Below are positions 46,707 to 57,400 of a stretch of 64,000 nt of DNA, one piece after another; position 1 is the first letter of the stretch, and each line of letters begins with the position of its first letter. The DNA comes from Arcobacteraceae bacterium. GTDB lineage: Bacteria; Campylobacterota; Campylobacteria; Campylobacterales; Arcobacteraceae. Made by a program: the position numbers and the translations under genes. Below the pieces are notes generated by a model. That model saw only the letters and a program-made list of their open reading frames with translations. It ran no database searches and was not told where the DNA came from. The stretch spans positions 1 through 64,000 of the forward strand of contig JAQUAG010000008.1 of NCBI GenBank assembly GCA_028687375.1. The letters run 5' to 3'.

Positions 46707-48005
46707 TCACATTTTAAGATTATACAAATTTATAATCTCCTCTTTGGTTAATTCACACCCTTTTTTATCTGATTCCTCTTTGATAACTTTTCCAAATTCT
46801 ATAGCTTCCTCTTTTGACATAGCAACACCCAAAAATTCATTGATGATAAAACTCACTCCACCTTTGCCTGATTGTGAATTTATCCTAATAACTTTTTCAT
46901 AATTTCGATTGATATCTTTTGGGTCAATCGGCAAATAAGGTACATTCCACTCTTGTTTATCAGTTTTGTTATAAAAATCAAAGCCTTTTTTTATAGCATC
47001 TTGATGTCCACCGCTAAAAGCTGTAAATATCATATCTCCAACATAGGGGTGTCTTATGTGTGTTTTTATTTGAGTTGTTTTTTCTATAAACCCTTTTACT
47101 TCATCAATAAATGACAATTTCAACTCGGGGTCTATCCCTTGGGAATGAATATTAAAAGCTAATGTAACTAAATCCAAATTTCCTGCTCTTTCACCATTTC
47201 CAAATAATGTTCCTTCAACTCTATTCGCACCTGCTAATATTGCCATTTCAGCACTTGCTACTGCTGTACCTCTGTCATTGTGTGGATGAACACTTACGAA
47301 TATATTTTCCCTATTATTCAAATTCGAGCACATCCATTCGATTCTATCTGCATAAATATTTGGAGTACAAGCTTCCAAAGTATTTGGTAAATTGATAATC
47401 ATTTTTTTAGATGGTGTTGGTTGCACTACATCGATTACAGCATTACAAATTTTTATAGCAAAAGTTAAATCTGTTTGTGAAAAACTTTCAGGGGTGTATT
47501 CATACATCACTTCACCCTCAAAATTTGCAGTCAATCTTTTTAATTCCTCCATCCCTTCAACTGCCATAGAAATTATCTCTTCATCATTTTTTCCAAATAC
47601 TACTTTTTTTTGAAACTCATTTGTAGGATTATACAAATGAAAAATAGCTCTCTTAGCACCTTTTAATGCCTCAACACTTCTTTGGATTAACTCTTTTCGA
47701 GCAGGAATTAAGACCTGAATAAATACATCATCAGGAACCAAATTTTCATCTATAATTTTTCTTGTAAAGTCAAAATCTGTCTGTGATGCACTAGGATAAC
47801 TCACCTCTATATGTTTAAATCCCATCTTCACTAAATAGTTAAAATATTCTAATTTCTGTTCAATATTTAAAGGGTTGACTAAAGCTTGATTTCCATCTCT
47901 TAAATCAACTGAACAATATATTGGTGCTTTTGTTATGGCATTGTTTGGCCATTGTCGAACTATATTTTTGACAATAGGATATTGTCTGTATTTTTTAAAA
48001 CTCAT
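46707..48005 (-). CDS. leuA: 2-isopropylmalate synthase lacking the leucine-binding domain
   Basis: A 432-residue enzyme of the long LeuA type. The DRE-TIM barrel shows the metal/substrate motif YCSVDLRDGNQ, the HxH metal ligands in SVHPHNDRGTAVA, and EGTLFGNGERAGN. Acetyl-CoA plus 2-oxoisovalerate gives 2-isopropylmalate. Long-type enzymes are about 550 residues and end in a LeuA dimer domain that binds leucine; here the protein stops after the linker (ELTKEEIINLYNLKM). Feedback inhibition by leucine is therefore probably absent. Expression appears controlled instead by a leader peptide and attenuator directly upstream. Confidence 0.9.
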   Translation of the reverse strand: MSFKKYRQYPIVKNIVRQWPNNAITKAPIYCSVDLRDGNQALVNPLNIEQKLEYFNYLVKMGFKHIEVSYPSASQTDFDFTRKIIDENLVPDDVFIQVLIPARKELIQRSVEALKGAKRAIFHLYNPTNEFQKKVVFGKNDEEIISMAVEGMEELKRLTANFEGEVMYEYTPESFSQTDLTFAIKICNAVIDVVQPTPSKKMIINLPNTLEACTPNIYADRIEWMCSNLNNRENIFVSVHPHNDRGTAVASAEMAILAGANRVEGTLFGNGERAGNLDLVTLAFNIHSQGIDPELKLSFIDEVKGFIEKTTQIKTHIRHPYVGDMIFTAFSGGHQDAIKKGFDFYNKTDKQEWNVPYLPIDPKDINRNYEKVIRINSQSGKGGVSFIINEFLGVAMSKEEAIEFGKVIKEESDKKGCELTKEEIINLYNLKM

Positions 48006-48036
48006 GGTTTTTCTCCGTAATAAATAATTAAATGTT

Positions 48037-48068
48037 AAAAGCTACAAATGTAGCAACTGTTGCTTTTT
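48037..48068 (-). terminator. Attenuator structure of leuA
   Basis: Between leader peptide and leuA lie two overlapping palindromes, GCTACAAATGTAGC (48041-48054) and AGCAACTGTTGCT (48052-48064). They share three bases, so they compete. An outer pair AAAAGC/GCTTTT can enclose both. On the transcribed strand the distal hairpin is followed by TTTTAAC. Confidence 0.65.
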
Positions 48069-48106
48069 GTGTATGGATTTGATTTTAAATTGAAATTGCT
48101 GAGTTA

Positions 48107-48205
48107 TTACAGCAGATTAGAAAGAAGGAGAAGGAGTAGAGATTTGTCAGCTTTATTATTGAATTGAACTGTATTTATATGCTGATTAGCATTAATTTTT
48201 GCCAT
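48107..48205 (-). CDS. leuL: Leucine leader peptide of leuA
   Basis: A 32-codon frame with a strong RBS (AAAGGAG) 7 nt before ATG 48205. The end reads ADKSLLLLLLSNLL: eight Leu in the last ten residues, six of them in a row. The Leu codons are CTA, CTC, CTT, CTC, CTT, CTT, CTG, CTG. None is TTA, although TTA is the usual codon in this AT-rich DNA. It is followed by competing hairpins and, 102 bp later, by leuA. This is the architecture of ribosome-mediated attenuation: stalling at Leu codons when leucyl-tRNA is scarce. Confidence 0.88.
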   Translation of the reverse strand: MAKINANQHINTVQFNNKADKSLLLLLLSNLL

Positions 48206-48311
48206 TGTAAACTCCTTTTATTTTTTGAATTTGGAAGATTATAGGAATACAACTTAAATTTTGGTTATCTGGTGTTGGCGAGGCTTTCAAATTATTTATC
48301 AATAATAGATC

Positions 48312-48848
48312 TTATTCTTTCCACACATCCCAAGTAACAACCACACTCTTTTCACTACTATCTATCAAACTAAGTTCATTATCACTTATGTTGCATTGGA
48401 GATTGATGGAACGATTTGTAAGAGATTCTATATCCCCATCAATTTTGAGATATACAACTTGAAGATTACTAAAACGATGGAGAGTATTTTCAATCTGTTT
48501 AAACCACGGATTTGCCGTATTTTCTTGGAATGTGTAAATTATCACCTCCTCTGCTCGTCCGCAAGCTTTTTTGATTCTTTTTTCATCAGGTTGTCCTAAA
48601 TCTATCCATAATTCTATATCACCACTTAAAGATTTTTGCCACAAAGCAGGTTCATCATCTTCTGAGATATCTTTACAAAACACCAAAGTATCACTAGCAT
48701 TTAAAATAAATGCAACTACCCTCATCATCAACCGCAAATCATTTTCTGATGGATGTTGTGCGATTGTAAGATTATGCTCCCCATAATAATGTTTATCCAT
48801 ATTGGCAATGTTGAGAAGTGCTTTATAGATAGTTGCATTTGCTGCCAT
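48312..48848 (-). CDS. yaeQ: YaeQ-family protein
   Basis: About 178 residues from ATG 48848 (MAANATIYKALLNIANMDKHYY), the position where YaeQ proteins start; AAAGGA lies upstream. ATG 48881 would add 11 hydrophilic residues. Family blocks are HNLTIAQHPSENDLRLMMRV, ELWIDLGQPDEKRIKKACGRA and the C-terminal VVTWDVWKE. YaeQ has a PD-(D/E)xK nuclease-like fold of unsettled function, once proposed as an RfaH-bypass suppressor. Single gene, transcribed away from the chemoreceptor. Confidence 0.85.
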   Translation of the reverse strand: MAANATIYKALLNIANMDKHYYGEHNLTIAQHPSENDLRLMMRVVAFILNASDTLVFCKDISEDDEPALWQKSLSGDIELWIDLGQPDEKRIKKACGRAEEVIIYTFQENTANPWFKQIENTLHRFSNLQVVYLKIDGDIESLTNRSINLQCNISDNELSLIDSSEKSVVVTWDVWKE

Positions 48849-49189
48849 TGTATTAGTGTCCTTTTTGTTATTTTTACTCATATGTTTTGGTTCTCTTTGT
48901 TTAAATTTGTTCTTTGAAGTGATTGTATCTAATTTATTGTTTCCATTCCATCACTTCAATATAGATAACACATATATATTCCATAAATGGATCAGAATAC
49001 TTAGAATTTAGTAAAGTTGAAGAATGACTTTGAAAAGAATATTTTTGATTTATCTCTGAATAAACATAATCTAAAACTAATTATTTAAAAGTTACAATCT
49101 GATAACATAATGGTAACTAGCAAAAAATAACTTTCATTTGTCGTTGCTATTAATACAAAATAATTTCAAGATACAAGGGGAGTAAATAT
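48849..49189 (+). promoter_or_regulatory. Divergent promoter region, yaeQ and chemoreceptor
   Basis: About 340 AT-rich bases with no gene. The chemoreceptor has a strong RBS, GGGGAG, 8 nt before its ATG. No repeat or operator resembling those elsewhere in the window was seen. Confidence 0.35.
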
Positions 49190-51220
49190 ATGAGCAACTT
49201 AACAATTAAAGGTAGGTTGATTGTAGGTTTTGGTATTTTAATTGCTATTTTTATAGTTTTTTCAATTTTCCAAAGTTTAAGTATCAAAGATTTAGGTTTA
49301 TTACAACATGAAAATTCACAAAGAAGTAATAATGCTGTAAAAGTTACTGAAATGTCTTCAGATTTGGGTGACTTATATACAATCGCAGCAGATATGATTA
49401 TCAATGGATATTCTGAAGAATCAAAAAAAGAGTTTGATACACTAAAAGCTGAAATATTGGAAGATGTTACAGTTCTAGAAAAAATTGTTGACACAGATGA
49501 AGAAAAAAATCTTTTAGCTAAATACAAAGAACAAATCGGTATTTACACATCAGTTATAGAAAATGATTTGATTTCTACACTAAAAACAACTGATTCTAAT
49601 ATCAATTCAGATATTAAAGCGGTGGATAGTAAGATTGATGCTTCTCGAAATGCATCTATAGAGATCTTAAAAAATATGAGAAAAAGTATTGAAGCAGAAA
49701 TGGTTGAAAGTGATAAAGAGTTTGAATCTACACAACAATTAATGTTTACTATCACATTAGTTATCTCAATTATTGTAATTTTACTAGCATTTGCAGTTTC
49801 TATTAGTTTGATTCGAATTATTATAAATGGACTAGCAAAACTAAATCAAGCAATATTAGGATTGATAAAAACAAAAGATGTGAGTTCAAGAATTGAAATT
49901 GATGCTAATAATGAAATTAGTGAAGTTTCAAAAAACTTTAATGTATATTTGCAATCTATTGAAGATGGTATAAAAGAAGATCAAAGAGTAATAGATGCAG
50001 TAAAACAAGCAGTAGAAACTGCAAAAACTGGATTAATGAAACAACATATTGATGTGTCAACATCAAATAAAGGGTTGGAAGAGCTAAAAATTGGATTTAA
50101 TGAATTATTAGAGATAGTAGCAAAAAAAGTATGTGGTAATTTAAATAAAATATCTGATGCATTACATTCGTATCAAAGCCTTGATTTTAGACATAGAGTT
50201 ACTGGAAATTTAGGTGAAGTTTCAATGGGTTTAAATAACTTAGCAGAGATAATAAATAAGATGTTAGTAGAGAATAAAGAGAATGGAATAACACTTGGTG
50301 AGAGTTCTGGTGTTCTAATGGCTAATGTAAATACATTAAATCAAAATTCAAATGAAGCAGCAACAGCATTAGAAGAGACAGCAGCAGCATTAGAACAGAT
50401 AACATCTAATATTTCTAATAACACTAGTAATGTAATTAAGATGGCTTCGTTCGCACATCAACTTACCGCTTCTTCAAATGAAGGGAGATCTTTGGCAGAA
50501 GAGACAACTCAAGCAATGGATGAAATCAATAAAGAAGTAAACGCTATTAATGAAGCTATCACAATTATTGACCAAATAGCATTCCAAACAAATATTCTTT
50601 CTCTTAATGCAGCAGTTGAAGCAGCAACAGCTGGTGAAGCTGGAAAAGGATTTGCAGTTGTTGCACAAGAGGTGCGAAACCTTGCAACTCGTTCAGCAGA
50701 TGCAGCAAATGAGATTAAGAAACTTGTATCAAATGCAACAATGAAAGCTAATAATGGAAAACAAATAGCTGATAGTATGATAAGTGGGTATAGTACACTC
50801 AATGAGAATATTAGTAAAACAATAGATATTATCAAAGATGTAGAGATGGCTAGTAAAGAGCAACTTGCAGGGATAAATCAAATTAATGATGCTGTGTCAA
50901 GTTTAGATCAACAAACACAACAAAATGCAATGATAGCTAGTCAAACTCATGATGTAGCTGTACAAACAGATACTATTGCAAAATTAGTTGTGACAAGTGC
51001 AAATGAGAAAGAGTTTATAGGAAAAGAGAATGTAAAAGGTAAAGGGGTAACTCAAAAATCATTTACCTCACCTGTAAAATTAGTTGAAAGTAAAAAGCCA
51101 AAAAACCCTTCAATAACTTCTAGTAGTTCTAGTAAACCAGTAGCAAAAACTACACCAACTGCCTCAATAAAACCAATCGTAGCATCAAATAATGATGACG
51201 ATGAGTGGGCAAGTTTCTAA
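49190..51220 (+). CDS. Methyl-accepting chemotaxis protein with CheR-tether pentapeptide
   Basis: A 676-residue receptor. Membrane helix 1 ([20 protein letters not shown]) is followed by a periplasmic four-helix-bundle domain (about 35-185), membrane helix 2 ([20 protein letters not shown]), HAMP segments, and a long signalling domain. The hairpin tip is [20 protein letters not shown], followed by [15 protein letters not shown]. After a Ser/Pro/Lys-rich flexible tail of about 60 residues it ends [13 protein letters not shown] fits the x-W-x-x-F pentapeptide that docks CheR or CheB in other bacteria. The four-helix bundle suggests a small soluble ligand, not identified. Confidence 0.9.
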   Translation: MSNLTIKGRLIVGFGILIAIFIVFSIFQSLSIKDLGLLQHENSQRSNNAVKVTEMSSDLGDLYTIAADMIINGYSEESKKEFDTLKAEILEDVTVLEKIVDTDEEKNLLAKYKEQIGIYTSVIENDLISTLKTTDSNINSDIKAVDSKIDASRNASIEILKNMRKSIEAEMVESDKEFESTQQLMFTITLVISIIVILLAFAVSISLIRIIINGLAKLNQAILGLIKTKDVSSRIEIDANNEISEVSKNFNVYLQSIEDGIKEDQRVIDAVKQAVETAKTGLMKQHIDVSTSNKGLEELKIGFNELLEIVAKKVCGNLNKISDALHSYQSLDFRHRVTGNLGEVSMGLNNLAEIINKMLVENKENGITLGESSGVLMANVNTLNQNSNEAATALEETAAALEQITSNISNNTSNVIKMASFAHQLTASSNEGRSLAEETTQAMDEINKEVNAINEAITIIDQIAFQTNILSLNAAVEAATAGEAGKGFAVVAQEVRNLATRSADAANEIKKLVSNATMKANNGKQIADSMISGYSTLNENISKTIDIIKDVEMASKEQLAGINQINDAVSSLDQQTQQNAMIASQTHDVAVQTDTIAKLVVTSANEKEFIGKENVKGKGVTQKSFTSPVKLVESKKPKNPSITSSSSSKPVAKTTPTASIKPIVASNNDDDEWASF

Positions 51221-51229
51221 GAAACTTGC
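51209..51229 (+). terminator. Perfect hairpin whose loop is the stop codon
   Basis: GCAAGTTTC and GAAACTTGC form a 9-bp stem around the TAA stop of the chemoreceptor gene. No T-run follows directly, so it may stabilise the mRNA end or pause ribosomes instead of terminating. Confidence 0.5.
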
Positions 51230-51405
51230 TTACCTAAAAACCTGTCTTCAATTAATCCCCAATCTGCATTTTTATCAAATTTCAAAATTATCTCTCTATC
51301 TATAAATATACTACACTTTTTGCTAGCATATTTATACAAACTTTTATTAAAATAGTTTTTGCTAAACTATATATATGATTTAATAAAAAATTATTAGGTG
51401 TATTG

Positions 51406-53286
51406 ATGAATAAAATTATTTTTTTCTTTTCTTTTGTATTCTTTGTTGTGTTGTCATATATTGTTTTACAGTATGAAAGTAATGATAAGATTGATAAACA
51501 TCTTGAGGAAACAACAACACGATACTCACAAAATTATAATTTAATATACAATGATTATAAAATATTATCATCTGTCATATTTGATACAAAAATCAACACA
51601 AAAGAGGTGATAGATACATTCAAAGAAGCTTCAGACGCTCCAAAAAAGAAACAAGCGATTTTACGAAAACAATTATTTTTAAAACTCAAAGATACATACA
51701 AGCTTTTACAAAATCATAATCTAAAACAACTCCATTTTCATTTGCCAAATAATGATAGTTTTTTAAGATTTCATAGACCAGAAAAATTTGGTGATAATCT
51801 TAGCAATGTAAGGGCAACAATTAAATATGTTAATGAATCTAAAAAACCAATTGATGGATTTGAAGAGGGGAGAATCTACAATGGATATAGATTTGTTTAT
51901 CCACTTTTTGATGGGGAAAGACATATTGGAAGTGTAGAAGTTTCTTTTAGTACCCTTGCTATGAATACTGAAATGATGAAAAACTTTGATGTTCTTGGTA
52001 AGTTTTTAATTTCAAAAAAAGTAGTAGGTGAAAAAGTTTTCAAAGATGAAAAAAGTAACTATGTAGAGTCCAAATTTGAAGATTTTTATTATGAAGCAAA
52101 AGTAGATGATCAAATTCAAGTTTATAATAAGCACAATGTTAAGTTACTCGTCTCTCAAAATACAAAAGATATTCTTAAAAAAAGAGCTTTTGATACAGAA
52201 TCATTTTCTCTTTATGATACTGCAAGTAATAGCATTATGACATTTTTAAAAATTCAAAATCCTATTTCAAATGAAGTAGTAGGAATTTTTCTTATAAGAT
52301 CGGATGGTAGTTATGTTATTGCAAAAAAGACGAATACAAGGTTTATTTTTGGGATCTTGATAGTTTTTTTAGTATTGCTTCATATTTTTATCTACAGAAT
52401 TTTATATCAAAAACAACTACTCAATAGATTGGTTGAAGAGAAAACAGAACAACTTACTAGAACAAATAGAGAGTTAGAAGAGAGTCAGTATGAGATAGAA
52501 CTTATTAATCAAAATCTTGAAAAGCGAATAAAAGATGAGATTTCTATTAGTAGGTCAAAAGATAAAATTATCTCTGAACAATCAAAAATGGTAGCAATGG
52601 GGGAAATGATAGGCAATATTGCACACCATTGGAGACAACCACTATCTGCTATCACAACAAGTATTACAGGGATGCTTGTACAAAAAGAATTTGGACTACT
52701 TGATGATAATACTTTTAAAGAGAGTTGTGAAAGGATAAATGACAATGCTCAATACCTATCAAAAACAATAGATGATTTTAGAAATATGCTAAGGGGTGAT
52801 AGTATAAAAGAAAGATTCAATGTCGCACAAGTTATCCATATGTTTATAGGTATTAATACAAAACTTATCAATGAAGAAAAAATAACTATACAACTTAATC
52901 TTAATGAAGAGATTATGGCAAAAGGGATTCGAAATGAACTTGGACAGTGTTTGGTTAATCTTTTGAATAATGCTAAAGATGCGATGGTTAATAAACCAGA
53001 TAAGTTTATTTTTATCGATTTATTCAAAGACAAAGATTATGCAGTGATCACTTTTAAAGATTCTGGTGGAGGAATAGAAGAAAATATTTTAGATAAAGTA
53101 TTTGAACCATATTTTACTACAAAACATCAATCTCGTGGTACAGGGCTTGGTTTACATGGTGTATATAAAATGATAGTTGATGGAATGGAAGGAAGTGTAA
53201 GTGTTGAAAATGATGTATATAATTACAACGAGAAAAAATTAAAAGGTGCTAAAATCATTATCTCTTTAGTTTTAGAAAATGATTAA
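51406..53286 (+). CDS. Cache-type sensor histidine kinase
   Basis: About 626 residues from ATG 51406. Membrane helix 1 (IIFFFSFVFFVVLSYIVL) is followed by a periplasmic Cache-like double sensor domain (about 30-305). It contains LHFHLPNNDSFLRFHRPEKF, GFEEGRIYNGYRFVYPLFDG and IGSVEVSFS. Membrane helix 2 (IFGILIVFLVLLHIFIYRI) leads to a coiled coil at about 345-395, then HisKA with NIAHHWRQPLSA (His407). The ATPase domain carries NLLNNAKDAM, DSGGGI and GTGLGLHG. No response regulator is adjacent, so its partner lies elsewhere. The kinase core resembles the one at the right end of the window. Confidence 0.88.
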   Translation: MNKIIFFFSFVFFVVLSYIVLQYESNDKIDKHLEETTTRYSQNYNLIYNDYKILSSVIFDTKINTKEVIDTFKEASDAPKKKQAILRKQLFLKLKDTYKLLQNHNLKQLHFHLPNNDSFLRFHRPEKFGDNLSNVRATIKYVNESKKPIDGFEEGRIYNGYRFVYPLFDGERHIGSVEVSFSTLAMNTEMMKNFDVLGKFLISKKVVGEKVFKDEKSNYVESKFEDFYYEAKVDDQIQVYNKHNVKLLVSQNTKDILKKRAFDTESFSLYDTASNSIMTFLKIQNPISNEVVGIFLIRSDGSYVIAKKTNTRFIFGILIVFLVLLHIFIYRILYQKQLLNRLVEEKTEQLTRTNRELEESQYEIELINQNLEKRIKDEISISRSKDKIISEQSKMVAMGEMIGNIAHHWRQPLSAITTSITGMLVQKEFGLLDDNTFKESCERINDNAQYLSKTIDDFRNMLRGDSIKERFNVAQVIHMFIGINTKLINEEKITIQLNLNEEIMAKGIRNELGQCLVNLLNNAKDAMVNKPDKFIFIDLFKDKDYAVITFKDSGGGIEENILDKVFEPYFTTKHQSRGTGLGLHGVYKMIVDGMEGSVSVENDVYNYNEKKLKGAKIIISLVLEND

Positions 53287-53347
53287 TTTTTTTCTAATTT
53301 AGCAAGTGAAATAAAAATATGAAATATCAATATAAAGACCTAACGAA

Positions 53348-54163
53348 ATGGATACAATTATGAAATTAAAAAAATGGATATTTATAGCAATATTTTTAGT
53401 GATATTTTATTACTCGTTTATTGCAAACTTTTTTATAACACTTTGCGTTATTACCTCTTTCTATGTGCTATTTAAAATATATAAATTTTATGCTAGAAGA
53501 AAGTTAAATAAATTATCAAGTTCAAAAGAGTTGTTTAGAAAAAGTGAGCTAGGTCTTTTCGTTGCACTTGTCGCAAAAGTGGCAAAAGCTGATGGGAGAG
53601 TTCAAGAGTTAGAAGCACAACTTATTAAAATGATGTTTGATGATATCTCTAAAATCTTTGATGAAAAAGAGAAAGCAAGAGCTATTATGAAAGAGATTTT
53701 CAATGAAGAAAAAGAACGAAATGATGATACAAAACAAATAGCACAAGCTCTCAATACACTTCTTGGTAAGAGTCATCTTAAGCGTAAACAGTTTTTAGGC
53801 TTTTTGATTCAACTAGCATTTATTGATAGTGGAATTAGTACAGAAGAAGAGATAGTTTTGCGTGAAATTATGCAAGAGTTAAATATCCCTGATAGTGTAT
53901 ATGATGAGATTGTAACTAAATTTGAAAATATGATGAAAAATAAACAACAAACTATGAGTTCAAAAGAAGCCTATGAGATTTTAGGGGTCAAAGAAACGGA
54001 TGATATGGACACTATCAAAAAAGCATATAGAAAACTAATCCACAAATACCATCCAGATATCATAAGCTCACAAAATAAAGATGAATCTTATATGGAAGAA
54101 GCAACAGCTAAAACACAAGAGATAAATCAAGCTTATCAAGTTATCAAGGATACTAAAAAATAG
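53348..54163 (+). CDS. djlA: DjlA-like protein: TerB domain plus DnaJ domain
   Basis: A 271-residue protein (start 53348; ATG 53360 is also possible). An N-terminal membrane region (WIFIAIFLVIFYYSFIANFF) precedes a TerB-like helical domain at about 65-185 (LVAKVAKADGRVQELEAQLI; LIQLAFIDSGISTEEE). The C-terminal J domain is at about 203-270, with the invariant HPD in KLIHKYHPDI. DjlA is an inner-membrane co-chaperone that stimulates DnaK and affects envelope stress signalling. Domain order and length are normal for the family. Confidence 0.88.
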   Translation: MDTIMKLKKWIFIAIFLVIFYYSFIANFFITLCVITSFYVLFKIYKFYARRKLNKLSSSKELFRKSELGLFVALVAKVAKADGRVQELEAQLIKMMFDDISKIFDEKEKARAIMKEIFNEEKERNDDTKQIAQALNTLLGKSHLKRKQFLGFLIQLAFIDSGISTEEEIVLREIMQELNIPDSVYDEIVTKFENMMKNKQQTMSSKEAYEILGVKETDDMDTIKKAYRKLIHKYHPDIISSQNKDESYMEEATAKTQEINQAYQVIKDTKK

Positions 54164-54183
54164 AAATCAAGAGATGCTATCAA

Positions 54184-54311
54184 AAACCGTTCTATCGCTC
54201 ATTGGTATAAAAGTTTCAAAAAAAGCCATCCAAAAGAATGACTTTAGTGTTAAATTTCTCATCATTATCAAAGATAAAGCTATTTTTCTATTTAAAACTT
54301 CGTAAATAATC
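54184..54311 (+). pseudogene. Unrecognised gene remnant
   Basis: One frame encodes DAIKNRSIAHWYKSFKKSHP, then a second frame continues NDFSVKFLIIIKDKAIFLFK before a stop. Together they look like one ancestral C-terminal region broken by a frameshift, but no family was identified and chance is possible. Confidence 0.25.
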
Positions 54312-54341
54312 AATATGAACAATCAATCTATAATCGTATAA

Positions 54342-54390
54342 GGTTTTGTGGAAACTCTATTGGTGTATATCTTTCCATTGATACCGATTT
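54342..54390 (-). pseudogene. 49-bp remnant of the transglutaminase-like gene
   Basis: The segment matches 16196-16244, inside the transglutaminase-like gene, at 43 of 49 positions without gaps. All six differences are transitions. It would encode the stretch corresponding to GINGEIYTNRVSTKP. It lies between djlA and the efflux operon. Confidence 0.65.
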
Positions 54391-54402
54391 AATGATCTAA
54401 GA

Positions 54403-57400
54403 TTATTCTTTTTTCCTAAATTTCCCTTCAAATGTAGCAACATAAAAATAAATTGCAGGGATAAAATACCTCTCAATAAAAGTAGCAGCTATCATTCCAC
54501 CCAACAATCCAATACCAATGGAAAAACGGCTCTCCGCCCCTGCTCCAAAACTAAAAACAAGTGGCAAAATACCAAAAATAAAGGCTATAGAGGTCATCAT
54601 CATAGGACGATACCTTATTTTTGCTGCTTCTTTAATCGCATCATATAAATCCACACCTTCCTTTCGTAAATCTTCAGCAAACTCTATTATCAAAATAGCA
54701 TTTTTCGCTGATAGCCCAATAAGCGTTAATAGTCCTATTGAAAAATAGATATCTTTTGGCATCTGAAATAGATTTGAAACAATAGCTTGCGCCAAATATG
54801 CTCCAAAAACACCAAAAATTACAGATAATAAAACAGCTATTGGCAATACAAAACTATTGTACTGAATAGACAAAATCAAAAATACCATCATAAGTCCAAA
54901 AGCAAATATCATTGTTGCTTTCCCTTCAGATAATTTTTGTTGTAAACTCATCCCATCCCATTCTAAAAGGTATCCAGCTGGTAAATTTGCAGCTTCCTCT
55001 TCTACAAGTTTCATAGCTTCTTTACTCCCTTTTCCAGGTGCTAACATACCTGTGATAGAGTTTGATTCAACTCCATTAAATCGTTCAATGGTTGATGGTG
55101 CTGCTTTATCTATAATTTTCCCAAATTGTGCGATTGATACCAATTCACCTTGGGCATTTTTCACATAAATAGAATTTAAAGCATCTGGCGATTTACGAAA
55201 CTCTTGCGAAGCTTGTACTTGTACCCAATAAAGATGGTTATCTTTTTCAAATTGATTGATATTTGCATACCCAATAGATGAACGAAGAACTTCATAGACA
55301 TCGTTTATATTAATCCCTTTGATTTTTGCTTTTTCTCTATCAAGCTCAAAATAAAGTGTAGGAGAATTACTCTTTGTATTGTTTTTTACAGATAAAAATT
55401 CCTCTTTATTTTCTGCTAGTTTAGCTGCAAAATCATCACTTACTTTTGCTAACTCAAAACTATTTCCATCTGAATAATTCAAAATTCTAATTTGTAATCC
55501 ACTGCTTCTTCCAAGCCCTCGAATAGCAGGTGGTTGCATCAACATCACTTGAGCTTCTTTTATCGAATCAACTTTTTTCGTTAGTTTTTTCATTACATCT
55601 TTTATTTTTACACCTTGACGTTCATCAAAATTCTTAAGCCTTGTATAAATCATCGCAGAATTTGCCCCATCTCGACCTATCATAGTAACCAAATTTGCAA
55701 TCATCGGTTCTTGTTTGTAAATTTTTTCAATTTGTTCGACCACTTTATTTGTTCTTTGGACAGATGCCCCTTCTGGAAGATTTATCGATGTCATAAAAGT
55801 TCCTTGATCTTCAACAGGTAAAAAACTTGAAGGGATTTTTTGATTTAAAAAATAGACACCAACAAAAAATAAAAGATATAAAAACAAAGTAAGATATTTA
55901 TTTTTTATTAAATACATTGCACTATTGACATAATTTTGGGTAAATTGTTTAAATTTCACATCAAACCAAGTTTGTTTTTCATCTTTTTCATTATCTTTAA
56001 TAATCATCGAACATAATACTGGAGTAAGCGTTAAAGCTACTATTCCAGATAATGTAACGGCAATAGCAATAGTAATAGCAAACTGTTTATAGAGTTCCCC
56101 TGTGATGCCACCCATAAAAACAGTAGGGATAAACACAGAAGAGATAACAAAAACAATCGCAATAATTGGGCTTGTGATTTGTTTCATAGCTCTAATAGAA
56201 GCTTCCATTGGAGGTAATTTTTCCTCTTTGATATGTCTTTCGACATTTTCAACAACAACAATCGCATCATCAACGACAATACCAATACAAAGGACAAGTC
56301 CAAAAAGTGTCAAAGTATTGATCGAAAACCCGATGTAATTCATAATAATAAAAGTTCCAAAAATAGAGATAGGAATCGCAATAATAGGGATAATACTTGC
56401 TCTAAAAGAGTTGAGGAAAAAATAAATTACCAAAGAAACCAAAACAATCGCTTCAAAAAAAGTTTTAACAACTTCACTAATAGACTCTTTTACGAAGTCT
56501 GTCGTATCGTAGGGAACTTTATAAGTTATTCCAGCTGGGAAATCTTTTGATAACTTCTCAAGTGTTAGTTTTACTTCGTTGGCAGTATCTAAGGCATTTG
56601 CTTCAGGGTCTGCAAAAATCCCAAGCATAACAGTTGGTTTGCCATTTAATTTACCATTAAATTGATAATTAGCAGTCCCAAGTTCCACTTTTGCAACATC
56701 TTTGATACGAATCACAGAACCATTCGTTGTAGTTTTTAAAATAATATTTTCAAATTCTTCAACTGAACTCAAACGCCCTTTACTTTTAACCATAATCGTT
56801 AACATCTGAGCATCACTAATTGGTTCTTGCCCAATTGTACCTATCGAAACTTGTGAGTTTTGTTCAGTAACAGCTTTAATGATATCTTGTGAAGTAAGAG
56901 CGAAACTTGCTAACTTAATAGGATTGCTCCATATTCGCATAGAGTAATCTTTTTGTCCAAAAATACTCGCTTCTCCAGCACCTTTTAGTGTTTTGACTTT
57001 TTTGAGAATATAATTACTCGCATAATTACTCAGTTCAATTTGACTTTTTGAATTATCAGGTGAATAGATAGAAGCAATCAATAAAATATCTGATGTTTTT
57101 TTCTGTACCTTAATACCTAGATTTTTAACAACAGCAGGTAGCGTAGAATCAACAGCCGATAATTTACTTTGCACATCGATAAAAGCTTGATTGATATCTG
57201 TACCTATTTCAAAAGTACAAGTGATACTCGCTTGCCCTTGATTGCTTGATTTTGAATCAATATACATCAAATTAGAAAGTCCAGATAGTCCAGTTTCTAT
57301 TGGTTCAACGATAGAAGAAGCAATGGTTGAAGCATCTGCTCCAGGATATGAAGCAGAAATAGAGATAGTTGGAGGTGTAAGCTTTGGATATTGAGCCAGT

